This document shows, piece after piece, positions 34,634 to 45,469 of a stretch of 64,000 nt of DNA. This DNA is from Sorghum bicolor. Lineage: Eukaryota; Streptophyta; Magnoliopsida; Poales; Poaceae. The notes beneath the pieces were generated by a model, which worked only from the letters and a program-made list of their open reading frames with translations, did no database searches and was not told the origin of the DNA. Position numbers and translations under genes: made by a program. Position 1 is the first letter of the stretch; each line of letters starts with the position of its first letter. The stretch spans positions 10,527,997-10,591,996 of the forward strand of contig NC_012871.2 of the NCBI RefSeq assembly GCF_000003195.3, read 5' to 3'.

Positions 34634-34785
34634 GGCCTTATTTAGTTCCCGCATTTTTTTGACTTTTACTGCTGTACCACTTTCGTTTGTATTTAACAAA
34701 TATTATACAGTCATAAACTAACTAGACTCAAAAGATCGATGTGACGGAAAATCTTAAAACTTTTTATAAACTAAACCAGACCAAA
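34634..34785. mobile_element. Tourist-like MITE, internally deleted
   Basis: The GGCCTTATTTAGTTCC start and a CTAAACCAGACC end are present. The middle part after GACTCAAAAGAT is lost. Confidence 0.7.
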
Positions 34786-35249
34786 ATTCCTGGTCACGTT
34801 GCATGGATACCTCACAAGCTCCTCCCGACCTCCCGTCGCCACTTCATGCGTGTCGTCGCCGCCGAAAATTCGATTCGGCTCTTTATACCTTTACCTTTGG
34901 AAGCCCCGGCACCTGGCTTCCCTGCTTTTGGGATACGTACGTAGGTGGACCAGGATGAGGGACGAAGGAGGGGCTGAAAAAAATTGCTACATCGACTTAA
35001 CTTTACTATAACCTTTCACAATAAAAAAAATATATTAACTTGAAGTAGTCTTATATTAATTCACAAAATATATCTAAAAATAAAGGTCTCAACCCACTCT
35101 ACGTTATAAATTTGTGTCTAAATTTAGAAGAAAAACATTAGAAGCTCCATGAATCAGCAGCGGTACGGGGGGCCCTACCGCTAACTTCGTCCCTGCCAGG
35201 ATGCATGGCCACTCCTCCAGTCTCGATCCACCAACCTGCCTGAGTCTTC

Positions 35250-36053
35250 TTGCCGTAGGTCAAGTACAGCAAAGCCGGGTTAACAGAATCGTGTAGAGAA
35301 GGTGCAGCCGTGCAGGAGAGAGAACATAATAAAGAATATTAGAGTCACTAAATATACTAATATGACATTGTATTAATAAAGAGAGAGATGATAAGAGTTT
35401 TATGGGAGTGGAGAGTGTTTTATGGTGATAAAACTCTTCTGCATTGTTTTCAAAATATGAATGTGTTGAAAACTGATCCATAAAACCTGCACTGAGGATT
35501 GCCTCATAATAAAATTTAGTGGCAGCTCATTCAGCATGAAATGCAAATTTTCCCACTATTATACTTCAAATTTAGGTAATCACGCCAATCCTATAGTCGG
35601 CTCATCAACGCTCATGGTAATAAAGTATGAATGGGGAGTACTTTAGACTTTACTTGGAAGGATCATGCAGGTTCCCAAGACAATGGAGCGGCCAGGAAGA
35701 CGATTATTCCGGTGGTTGTGGTACGCTCGATCGGTCCCAAATCTGATCCTTATTCGGTTACATTCATTCCCCGACCGTTGGTTAACGAAACACATCAATT
35801 CCTTCCATCATATCCATCCATCCCCCACCCCATCTTTTTTTCTTCTTCTTCTTCTTCTTTACTTTTGATGACATCTCCATCCATCCGCCGTCTGTTGCCA
35901 CCTACTCATCTGGCTATATATATAACAGGTGGCAAAATCAGTCCTAGTACTCTCATGCACTTTGACCATCAACAAGCACGAGCACGAGCACGAGCACGAG
36001 CACGCCCTCCACTAATAATAATAATAATAATAACCATCATCCCAGCAGGATCC
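35250..36053 (+). other. Upstream region of the small membrane protein gene, microsatellites
   Basis: It holds a TTC run near 35840-35857, a TATA-like CTATATATATAAC near 35916, six GAGCAC-type hexamers (about 35975-36003) and a TAA run (about 36011-36032) just before the start codon at 36054. The frame extends upstream to 35631, but that part is simple-sequence and not credible coding. Confidence 0.5.
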
Positions 36054-36365
36054 ATGGCTGCAGGTTCACGACGGGCACCCAACCATCACCTGCCACTCAT
36101 GCTGCTCGGCGCGTCGGTGGTCCTGTCCTCCGCCGTCGGCATGGGCACCGGCACCGGCAAGCCGCCGTCTGCTGTCCACGCCGGGTGCGCGCTCGCTGGG
36201 CTCATGCTCTGGCTCCTGGGAGCGGCGCACCTGCTGCTGTTCGCCACGACGAAGCTGCCGGCGGGACCGGGAGGAGCACGAGCACCCACCACAGCTGCTG
36301 TGGAGGAGAAGCCGAAGAAGCATTGCAGCGTCCTCGGCCATCAACACCCGGAGCCGGCATCGTGA
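36054..36365 (+). CDS. Small two-helix membrane protein, unrecognised
   Basis: A 103-residue intronless frame starts MAAGSRRAPNHHL. It has two hydrophobic helices (about residues 13-30, LPLMLLGASVVLSSAVG, and about 43-63, CALAGLMLWLLGAAHLLLFA) and a Lys/Pro-rich polar tail. A TATA-like element lies about 135 bp upstream. GC-rich codon use contrasts with AT-rich flanks, as expected for a grass gene. I do not recognise the family and no function is proposed. It could be a chance GC-rich frame; expression or grass orthologues would decide. Confidence 0.5.
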   Translation: MAAGSRRAPNHHLPLMLLGASVVLSSAVGMGTGTGKPPSAVHAGCALAGLMLWLLGAAHLLLFATTKLPAGPGGARAPTTAAVEEKPKKHCSVLGHQHPEPAS

Positions 36366-36736
36366 AATGCTGCGCCACAAAGCAACTACTGCATGCCACC
36401 ACCGCTATTTACGCAGAAAAACTAGTACTCTCTACTACTTCTTATTACAGCTGATCCAGCAGCAGTGCTTTCTGGTTTGCCGATTGTGTATGCTTTTACT
36501 TGACCCCGTGCATATATATGACTCAAAATAAATTTAGCCTTTGTGACAGAACTCAAAGTGGACGGCTCAAGTTTAACTTTTCCAACCAAGTAAAGTCTCT
36601 GATAGCTGATACACACTCAGAATTAGGACTGAGAAACTGAGAACAGCTTGTGCTGTTAACACGTCACAAAAGTTTGAGGTCAATGTCGTTCAGATATCAT
36701 CGAAGCAGAGCAAAGCTACTTGCTGCCTAAGACTAA

Positions 36737-36885
36737 GGCCTTGTTTAGTTCCTGAATTTTTTGTTTTGACTAATGTAGTATTTTTGTTTGTATTTGGTAA
36801 TTATTATCTAATCATGGACTAATTAGACTCAAAAGATTCGTCTACATACAGAGATTGGACACTAATTGTCAGATAAAAAATTTTA
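36737..36885. mobile_element. Tourist-like MITE fragment
   Basis: GGCCTTGTTTAGTTCC at the left with TAA before it. The right half is scrambled and lacks the terminal repeat. Confidence 0.7.
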
Positions 36886-37439
36886 ACACCTGGTCCACTG
36901 AGTTTGCACGCAACACGGCCCACATTCTCCTTCGCTAGTCCCCGATTGGATTGTCTCGTCGCAAACTGCCACCAACTCAAAGATAGATCCATGTTGATTA
37001 ATTAGGATACCAACTAAGGAAAAAAAAGATGTGATACCGCAATTAATAGAAGATAATGAGGAGGGAATATAATGGTAATTTCATAGCAAGAAACCATGTG
37101 GATCTACATGAGAATCAAGACATGAAGAGATACGATAGGTAGATGAGGAACATGTGATTAGGAAAAAATTGTTCTATAGAAACTATCCATTAAAAAATAG
37201 TTTCTATGTGTAGTGTCTACATAAATTAATAGACATAGAAACCATCTATGGTTTATAGCATTGTGAGTGCCCTTATGGTGGGATCTGGCTACTCGAATAA
37301 ATCTCCAGATGACATGGGTGCCCATATTTATGGCAATTATTCTTTTAATAGTAGTTATAACCTACCTATTGACGATAAGGTATTTATGGTGGTTTCATCA
37401 ACATAAAGATATACTAGCTAGTATCTTGGATGTACTTAT

Positions 37440-38689
37440 TGTAGAATCTCTGGATGTACAGGAAGTGGCCTAGAGGGGGGGGGGTGAATAGGCCTGTTCA
37501 AACTTTTTCAGCAAAGTTTATCAGTCACACAGGCAAGGGCGGCAGTGAGGCCCTCTCAGGGCGGCACTGACGGCCTCAACAGAAAAACAGACAGAAGCTT
37601 AATTGAATTGATTCAAAGTTTACCCAGGGAAATTTAGATCGACTAAATTTCCAAGCTTCCTTCAAGATGTTAGAGCACAGGTACGTGGCTAGAATGTGCT
37701 GGAGCCTCCCCACCAAGTAGATCGGCCTCAAATCCTAACACAAACTCATACACAAGTGAAAGCACACAAGACACACGATTTTTACCGTGGTTCAGCTGTT
37801 GCCACAACAAGGCTTGGCCTACTCCACGTTGTTGAGGTGCCCACACTAGGACCGGCTTAGCCACACAGGCTTACCTTCTCCTCGTTCTCAAAGCAAGGAT
37901 TTTACCCCTTGCAAAGAGTAAAGAATGTATTAGCTGCAAGGGTAACCTTACAAACCTTCCCTTGGCTGCCACACAAGTTGGCAAGCTCTAGGGCGACGCC
38001 TAGCCGGCTAGGAGCAAGCTCCAAGAGTAACAAACTCAAGGCTGCCGGCCAAACGTGAACCAAAAGCTCCTTTTGACGCTGGGAATCAATGGATCTGCTC
38101 TCCAATCGAAGTTTGTTGCCTTTTCCCTCAAGTTTTGATGGCTAGAATCAAGGATTGGCTTGGGGGCTTGAGGAGCAACAATGGAGGGAGAGAGAGGTGT
38201 GCTCTGGTCTGTTTGCAACGGTTGGGAGCGAGGAAGAAGAGCAGGTTACCGTTTGAGACGGTCTGGAAGGGTATTTATACCCAGCTCTCTAACTGTCACA
38301 GGGTAGGGCGGCAGTGCCGCCCTTAGAGGGCGGCAGTGCCGCCCTTGCCTGAACCAGCCTGAAAACACCAAAGTGTAGAGAGAAAGATATGCTGGCTAGG
38401 CTTGGGTCTGAGGATGTTGATGAGCTTTTGAGCCTTTGGTTCACAATTTGATCCACAACCTTGGAGTCCCTCTTTATAGTACGGCTTTTCCTATACTCAA
38501 ATTCAAACCGAAAATGAATTAAACCTCCTTTGGAGCTACGAAAGCCATCCTTTAGAAATGGGGGATCCTCCATGGTATTCAACAACCTCTTTGTTATATT
38601 CCCTGCTTGTCATCTCAGCAAAACTCATTAGTTACCTAATTCGGTGGTCATCAACGCCAAAACCCACAATAGGCTTGATTGCACTTACA
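37440..38689 (-). repeat. 3' LTR of the copia element
   Basis: 1,250 bp, minus-strand TGTAAGTGCAATC to TTCTACA. It holds four palindrome units (from 37536, 37558, 38305 and 38327), one more than the other LTR, which accounts for most of the length difference. Confidence 0.95.
38305..38345. repeat. Paired 19-bp palindrome in LTR
   Basis: AGGGCGGCAGTGCCGCCCT occurs at 38305-38323 and again at 38327-38345. The corresponding place in the other LTR has one unit (49221-49239). Confidence 0.95.
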
Positions 38690-38706
38690 ATCTCCCCCTT
38701 TTTGGT
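38690..38706 (-). other. Polypurine tract
   Basis: On the minus strand, AAAAAGGGGGAGAT directly abuts the 3' LTR, the usual plus-strand primer position. Confidence 0.85.
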
Positions 38707-38975
38707 GATTGATGACAACCAAATTAGAGCTTACAAAAGATAATAATCATAACTGAGATTTAAATGGTCATGGGCATAGGAGCTCCCCCTAAATGTATGA
38801 TTGGAGTTTTGAATACTCAAACTTGACATAAAATTCAAGCTTCATACATTTAGCAAGTGATGGAGGACCTCCCCCTATGTCCATGACCTCTGTAGGGTGC
38901 AACAAACTGTGTCACAAAATAACTGTGTATGCATATGACAGTTTATACAAGCAGGACAGCATGTTGCTGTAGTAG

Positions 38976-39016
38976 AGGGCCTCACTGCCGCCCTGGTAGG
39001 GCGCCACTGCCGCCCT
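38976..39016. repeat. Palindrome pair in 3' UTR
   Basis: Units at 38976 (AGGGCCTCACTGCCGCCCT) and 38998 (AGGGCGCCACTGCCGCCCT). The period is 22. Confidence 0.9.
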
Positions 39017-39373
39017 TGCTACACCAGCAAGCTGACAGAAATTTCAGAAAAGCATTACACCACACAAGCAGGTTAACCAACAGAATTTAAACTAATAATT
39101 AAGACTGACAAGCAGTTCACAAGTACATGTTCACATCCGAAGCAAATAGAGACAAGTAAGTAGCATTATTACAACTTAAAAATAGTTTTTGAAGAAGCAC
39201 TCATGCTCACAAACTAACAACTAACACTCTCATCGGATCTGAACATGAAGATTTGCAGCTGCAGTAACGAAGTCCAGTCGAAAAGAATTGACCCCTCTAA
39301 TTTCTCTAATTTTCTCCCCCTTTGGCATCAAGTACCAAAAAGAGAAAAGAAGAGAGAAAGAAGAGAGAACAAC

Positions 39374-40981
39374 TCACTCATCATCGTCATCATCGTCACT
39401 GGAAACCACAGCACGACCAGCCCTATGAGTAGTAGCTGTGAAGCGAGAGGCACGCGTGGAACGTCGAGGAGCAGCCGCTGAAGTGCTAGCCCGACGCTGT
39501 CTAGCATCATCCCTGAACTGCCGATAGACACTGCCTAGTGTCTCCTGAAGATCTGGATCATCATCATATCCCTGGTGCTCATCATAGCTGCCATGATCTT
39601 CACCAGACTCCGTGTCAGACAGGTGAGGAAGATCTGGAAACTGAGGAGGTGGAGCCACGGGTGGAAGAGGAGGTAGACCCTGAACCTCTCTAGCTGCATT
39701 TATTGCATGCCTGCTCTCCATCCTGTCATTATACTGATTTTGTGCCATGTAAGAGCAAGTGCCAAAAATAGCCTTCACCCATTCTGCCAACTTCTGAAAG
39801 CGCTTCTTCTTCCTTCCATCTCTCCTCTGTGGCACACTGTGGCCTCCCTCACTATGGTATGAGCTCTCTACTGCAGGAGGTGGGGCTGTTTTACCACCTT
39901 TGGTTTTCTTGATGTTATACACCGTGTGGCTACAATCCTTAGGATATCTAACTCCAGTCACTCTCTCAATCATAAACATCAGATAAGGAGCATAAGGAAG
40001 TGACCTCCTCTCATCATCCATAGCATATGCCAGCTCTACCCATATGAACCTTGGAATATTAAATTTATCCCCTTCTGGAAATCTGGACAGCACATTAGTA
40101 ATATGGCCATTGAGATCAGTGGCATTGTCTTTTGGGTTGAGTGTCATTTTGATAAGGTTGTTCATCACATAATAGAAACTCTTCAACCCAGTCCTCCTGT
40201 TGTTCACTTGGGTTGGATCCTCCCACATAAAACTCACCTCATGTGGCTCAAACCTTCTCTCATTGTGAATTCGAGAGTAGGTTCTATGGTCATTTCCAAA
40301 ACCCAATATCCTGCAGAAGGTAATGAAATCAATCCTATAATGTGTACCATCTGTCATCCAATGAACCTCATCATTGTCTCTGTTCCAGAAGTAGGTAGCA
40401 TGAAATTGAGCAAGTATCTCTCTATTCCAGTCATATTTAAAGGACATGAGAGTGGACAGCTCAAACTTATCACATACTTTAATTGCAGCATCAAAGTCGG
40501 GCTCCTCTTTTGCTTGCATAGCATCAAAATCAATGAAATGCATCTCACAAATCTTTCCCTTTCTAGCTGGTAGAATAGCAGTGGCATAGAAATTTGAATG
40601 AAAAACATTCCAGAAACGATAATCAACACCACTTATCTTGCTGTGAGCATAGGGATCCATCTCTCTAGCTTCCTCCACAGCTTTCCAGCTTGCTGCATAA
40701 TTGATTAAGGGATGATCCACTGTGTCATTTGGTGCCTTGAGTTCAAACTCATCAGTGCTGTCCCTCATATAGCTGTCATCAAATTCTATAATGTGCAAGG
40801 GAGTGCTAGGACAGCCTATGGGAGAGATCGTGAAACCAGCCTGCTGCAACATTTCTTCTTGCTGAATATACTGCTGCCTTGCTGCTCTATCATCTCCAAA
40901 GAATACTCCAGAGCTACTGCCTCTGCCCCTGCCTCTGCGAACTTGTTGCTTGGTGGTTATTTTCCTCTTTCCTCGGTCCAT
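39374..40981 (-). CDS. Third ORF of the copia element (env-position protein)
   Basis: An uninterrupted 535-residue frame lies between pol and the 3' LTR in the same direction. The N-terminus is basic and Gly/Arg-rich. The central part (about 60-350) has aromatic blocks such as YRFWNVFHSNFYATAIL and TYFWNRDNDEVHWMTDG, followed by HYRIDFITFCRILGF. That last block resembles the plant-specific 'putative plant transposon protein' class found in grass retroelements. The C-terminus is Pro- and acidic-rich and ends in a run of Asp. I see no signal peptide or clear membrane helix, so an envelope role is not supported. The frame is intact in an element whose pol is broken. Function unknown. Confidence 0.7.
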   Translation of the reverse strand: MDRGKRKITTKQQVRRGRGRGSSSGVFFGDDRAARQQYIQQEEMLQQAGFTISPIGCPSTPLHIIEFDDSYMRDSTDEFELKAPNDTVDHPLINYAASWKAVEEAREMDPYAHSKISGVDYRFWNVFHSNFYATAILPARKGKICEMHFIDFDAMQAKEEPDFDAAIKVCDKFELSTLMSFKYDWNREILAQFHATYFWNRDNDEVHWMTDGTHYRIDFITFCRILGFGNDHRTYSRIHNERRFEPHEVSFMWEDPTQVNNRRTGLKSFYYVMNNLIKMTLNPKDNATDLNGHITNVLSRFPEGDKFNIPRFIWVELAYAMDDERRSLPYAPYLMFMIERVTGVRYPKDCSHTVYNIKKTKGGKTAPPPAVESSYHSEGGHSVPQRRDGRKKKRFQKLAEWVKAIFGTCSYMAQNQYNDRMESRHAINAAREVQGLPPLPPVAPPPQFPDLPHLSDTESGEDHGSYDEHQGYDDDPDLQETLGSVYRQFRDDARQRRASTSAAAPRRSTRASRFTATTHRAGRAVVSSDDDDDDE

Positions 40982-42106
40982 CTATGCCAAAATTGAGCCA
41001 AATCAGGAACTGTACATCTGGCATATAGTGGAACATATGTAGAGTCAATTGATCAAGTGAGATGTGTAGAATATGGACTGTGGAAACTCCCCCTAACCAA
41101 GCTGGTCAGGTGAGGGCGGCACTGCCGCCCTCTGAGGGCGGCACTGCCGCCCTACAGAGTTTCTGCAGTCCCTACTCTACACTTCATCTCTTATTCAACT
41201 TACACACATATGCACCACTGTCCATCATACAATCTCTAAGATAGTTCATAAGCAGACTAAGTCTAAATGAGCATGAGCTTAAAGAGGATGAACAAACGAA
41301 CTAGGATAGATTTAATCTATGAACTTTAATCGATTTACTTTCCCTTCAATGCATTGAAACTGCAGAGAAGCAGTTGCCAAGGCCGGCACTGCCGACCTTA
41401 AGCTCCGGCACTGCCGGAGGGCATCTTTCAATACGTCGAGAGAAATCAAATCCATTCAAATCCATCCACTAAACCTCTTCCTAGTTCATCATCCATCCCC
41501 TAGAAACTGAAACTTTTGCCCAAAATGTAGACATTGCATAGATCGGGATCGGTTAGGGTTTCACCTTGCTTTGCTTCCTTGGATTGAGGGGATGAGAGAA
41601 GAATGTCCCTCCTTGGAGAGGGAGCAGCACACCCCAATGCACCACTGGAGATGACCAAGGAGGCCTCCTCCTTTCTCCTTCTTACTCACGGCAGAGAGGT
41701 GGCCGAAGGGAAGAGGTTCCTTGGAACCTTGCGTGAGGGAGAGAGAGAGACCGAGAGGGGGATTGCGGCGCAATGAGGAAGAGAAGGAAAGGTCACGGGC
41801 ACGACCAGAGAAAGAAAAGAGAAGCGGGCCCGAGAGATCCAGTCCAAGGCAATTTAGCCTGAACCGCTTAGGGCGGCACTGCCGCCCTCCTTGACAGCAA
41901 AGGGATTTAAGAGAAAATAACTTTTCTCTATTGCATTAGATATGAACACATACAACGCAAACACCATGACTAGATACAAGGAAACAATCAAACTATAGTC
42001 ATGATATTTGAGACAAATTTTAAGAGTTTTTGAAAGACATAATTAAATCTTTTCAAGTATTTTCTCCTATGCATACTAGTTTTTCAAACAAGGTGTGTGC
42101 TGGAGT
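40982..42106. repeat. Spacer between pol and third ORF with palindrome units
   Basis: Non-coding retroelement sequence carrying palindromes at 41113 and 41135 (period 22), a diverged pair centred 41389 and 41411 (also 22), and a single unit at 41870-41888. No further ORF is supported. Confidence 0.8.
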
Positions 42107-45100
42107 TCAAACCACGTTATGAGAATCCAAGATATTCAGTTCACTACGCAAAGCACAAAACCTTGTCTCGTCTAGAGGCTTAGTGAAGATATCGGCTAGT
42201 TGCTTTTCGGTGCTCACATGGCGAATTTCGATATCTCCTTTGGCTTCGTGGTCTCTGAAGAAATGATGTCGGACGTCTATGTGCTTGGTTCTTGAGTGAC
42301 TTACAGGGTTGTTTGCAAGTTTTATGGCACTTTCATTGTCACACAAAAGTGGGATTTTGGTGAATTGACATCCGAAATCACGAAGGGTTTGCCTCATCCA
42401 AAGTAATTGAGCACAGCATGCACCGGCTGCAATATACTCGGCCTCAGCTGTGGAAAGGGCTACACAATTTTGCTTTTTAGAACTCCAAGACACTAAGGAC
42501 CGTCCAAGGAATTGACATGTCCCCGAAGTGCTTTTTCTATCTACTTTGCAACCGGCATAATCAGAATCTGAATAGCCAAGTAGATTGAACTTGGAGCCCT
42601 TACGATACCACAAGCCAAGGTTAGGAGTGTGTACTAAATATCTCAAGATTCTCTTAACAGCCACTAAGTGACACTCTTTCGGATTAGCTTGAAATCTAGC
42701 ACACATGCACACACTAAGCATAATATCGGGCCTAGATGCACACAGATAAAGTAAAGAGCCGATCATGGAGCGGTATACCTTGATGTCCACGGCCTTCCCT
42801 TTATCATCAAGATCAAGATGTCCATTAGTTGGCATGGGAGTATTGATAGGCTTCGCTTTCTCCATGTCAAACTACTTCAGCATATCAAGGGTGTACTTGG
42901 TTTGACTTATGAAAGTCCCTTCCTTCAATTGCTTGATTTGAAACCCGAGGAAGTATTTCAGCTCACCCATCATGGACATCTCAAATCTCTTTGTCATGAT
43001 CCTACTAAATTCCTCGCAAAACACTTGATTAGTACTACCAAATATTATGTCATCGACATATATTTGGCACACAAATATATCATTACCAATTTTACGAGTG
43101 AAGAGAGTAGAATCAGCTTTGCCTATTTCAAAGCCTTTCTTGAGCAAGAAATCCTTAAGGCATTCATACCATGCTCTTGGTGCTTGCTTAAGCCCATAGA
43201 GCGCCTTTTGGAGTTTATAGACATGGTTTGGAAACTTGGGATCTTCAAAACCTGGTGGCTGCTCAACATACACCAACTCTTGTATAGGGCCGTTGAGGAA
43301 TGCACTCTTGACATCCATTTGGAACAACTTGAAGTCGTGATGGGCAGCAAAGGCTAAAAGCATTCGAATTGCTTCAAGCCTTGCCACCGGTGCAAAGGTC
43401 TCCTCGAAGTCCAAGCCCTCTACTTGAGTGTAACCTTGAGCCACCAGTCTTGCCTTGTTCCTTGTCACCACGCCATTCTCATCTTGCTTGTTGCGAAAGA
43501 CCCATTTGGTGCCAATCACATTGGTATTTGGCCTTTCAACGAGAGTCCACACTTGGTTTCTCTCGAAGTTGTTGAGCTCTTCTTGCATGGCCAAGACCCA
43601 GTCCTCATCCGCCAACGCCTTCTCTACCTTATCTGGTTCAATGGAAGACACAAAAGAGAAATGTTGACAGAAACTTGCTAAATGTGAACGTGTCAACACT
43701 CCCTTTCGAAGACTTCCAAGGATGTTGTCGGCAGGATGATCTCTTTGAATTGTTTGGCATAGTCTTGGATGCTCAACACCGTATTGTTCTTCATCTAACT
43801 CTTCATCAGCTTCAAGCTCAAAGACTGGTGCAAGATCCAGCCCTTGAGGTGTTGAGGAAGTTGCTGCTGCTGAGGGAGGGGCGGCACTGCCGCCCTGGAC
43901 AGCCTCACTGCCGCCCTGTTGCTGAGCAGCAGGTGTGGCTGACACATTTGCATCGAGTGCATCAGCGGAAGACTTGTCAGCAGCATCTTGGGGATCCTCC
44001 TGAGCAGTGGCTTTTTCTTCTTGTGGCCTTATGTCACCAAGAGCCAATTGCTTGATTGCCTCACATGGTGGATCCTCCTTTCCTGCAACACTTTCATCAA
44101 TATGCTCTACTTGAGAGCCGTTAGACTCATCAAATGAGACATCTACCGCAACTTCAACTCTACCAGAGGTTTTGTTGTAGATGCGGTAGGCATGCTCATT
44201 TGATCCATAACCAAGAAGAATGCCTTCATCAACTTTAGGTGCAAACTTAGAGGTTTTGGGCCTTTTATTGAGTATGAAACACTTGCACCCAAACACTCTA
44301 AAGTATGACACCTTTGGTTTGTTACCGGTTAGCAGCTCATATGAAGTCTTCTTGAGTTTCTTGTGTAGATAGAGGCGGTTGATTGCATGGCAAGCGGTGT
44401 TGATTGCTTCGCACCAAAATAGGTCCGAAGTCTTATACTCATCAAGCATTGTTCTTGCCATATCAATGAGTGTTCTATTCTTCCTCTCTACCACGCCATT
44501 TTGCTGCGGGGTGTATGGAGTTGAAAACTCATGCTTGATGCCTTCATCATCAAGAAATTCTTCAACTTGGGTGTTTTTGAACTCGCTGCCATTATCACTT
44601 CTTATTTTCTTGATGGGCAGCCCAAACTCTCTTTGTGCTCTTCTCACAAAGATCTTTACTTTCTCTTGTACGTGAGATTTCTCAAAGACAAAGAATACCC
44701 AAGTGAAGCGAGAATAATCATCAACAATAACTAATCCATATTTGTTACCCCCGATGCTTAGGTAGGCGACCGGTCCAAAGAGGTCCATATGTATCAACTC
44801 CAATGGTTGAGTGGTCGTCATGATACTCTTTGGTGGGTGTGGTACACCTACTTGTTTCCCGGCTTGGCAAGCACCACATATCCTGTCTTTCTCAAATTCA
44901 ACATTTGTTAGTCCAATGATGTGGTTGTCCTTTTGGAGTTTGGCCAAGTTCCTCATGCCAACATGTGCTAAACGGCGATGCCATAACCAGCCCATGCTAG
45001 ATTTTGCCATTAAACAAGTCTCAAGCTTGGCCTTACCTTTGTTGAAATCAACTAGGTAAAGCTTGCCCTTCAAGCGACCCGTAAAGACAATAGAGGAATC

Positions 45101-45469
45101 CTCCCTCTTAAAGACTTCCACACCTTTCTCCGTAAAGAGACAATTGTAACCAGCCTCACACAATTGTGAAACTGATAACAAGTTGTATCCCAACGGATCC
45201 ACATGCAAGACATTTTAAATGGAAGAATTTGTTGTGATAGCAACCTTACCAAGACCGACAACTTCCCCCTTGGAGTTATCACCAAATATGATAGATTCTT
45301 TTGAATTTGTAGTTGGGGAATACGTTGAGAACATACTCTTCTCTCCGGTCATATGATTTGTACAGCCGCTGTCAAGCACCCAACTTGACCCACCGGAGGA
45401 GTATGCCTGCAAAACAAGTTTAGTTCCTTGGTTTAGGTCCCCAATCTTTCTTGGGGCCTTGCATGTTAG
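42107..45469 (-). pseudogene. Copia pol: protease, integrase, RT, RNase H, two nonsense codons
   Basis: Reading from about 45469 in the +1 frame relative to gag, the protease motif is VLDSGCTNHMTGE. Integrase follows with a zinc-binding H/C cluster (WHRRLAHVG...CGAC) and catalytic [17 protein letters not shown] and [11 protein letters not shown]. After a linker carrying palindrome-encoded [14 protein letters not shown] come RT ([23 protein letters not shown]) and RNase H (GYSDSDYAGC, STAEAEYIA, CDNESAIKLA). The order protease-integrase-RT-RNase H is diagnostic for Ty1/copia. TAA at 45215-45217 cuts protease from integrase and TAG at 42872-42874 cuts RT from RNase H. Otherwise the frame is open, consistent with a young copy. 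Confidence 0.93.
43878..43917. repeat. Palindrome pair within pol linker, 21-bp period
   Basis: Units at 43878-43896 and 43899-43917 lie in coding sequence between integrase and RT. Their spacing of 21 preserves the frame. Confidence 0.9.

Noticed and set aside
35631..36053. Upstream extension of the small membrane protein frame
   Set aside because: Includes TTC, GAGCAC and TAA simple repeats and passes through a TATA-like element; the Met at 36054 is a better start.
40103..40573. Plus-strand frame opposite the third ORF
   Set aside because: Antisense shadow of the longer minus-strand frame in the retroelement.
39374..40981. Envelope glycoprotein call for the third ORF
   Set aside because: No signal peptide, membrane helix or cleavage motif seen; position alone is not enough.
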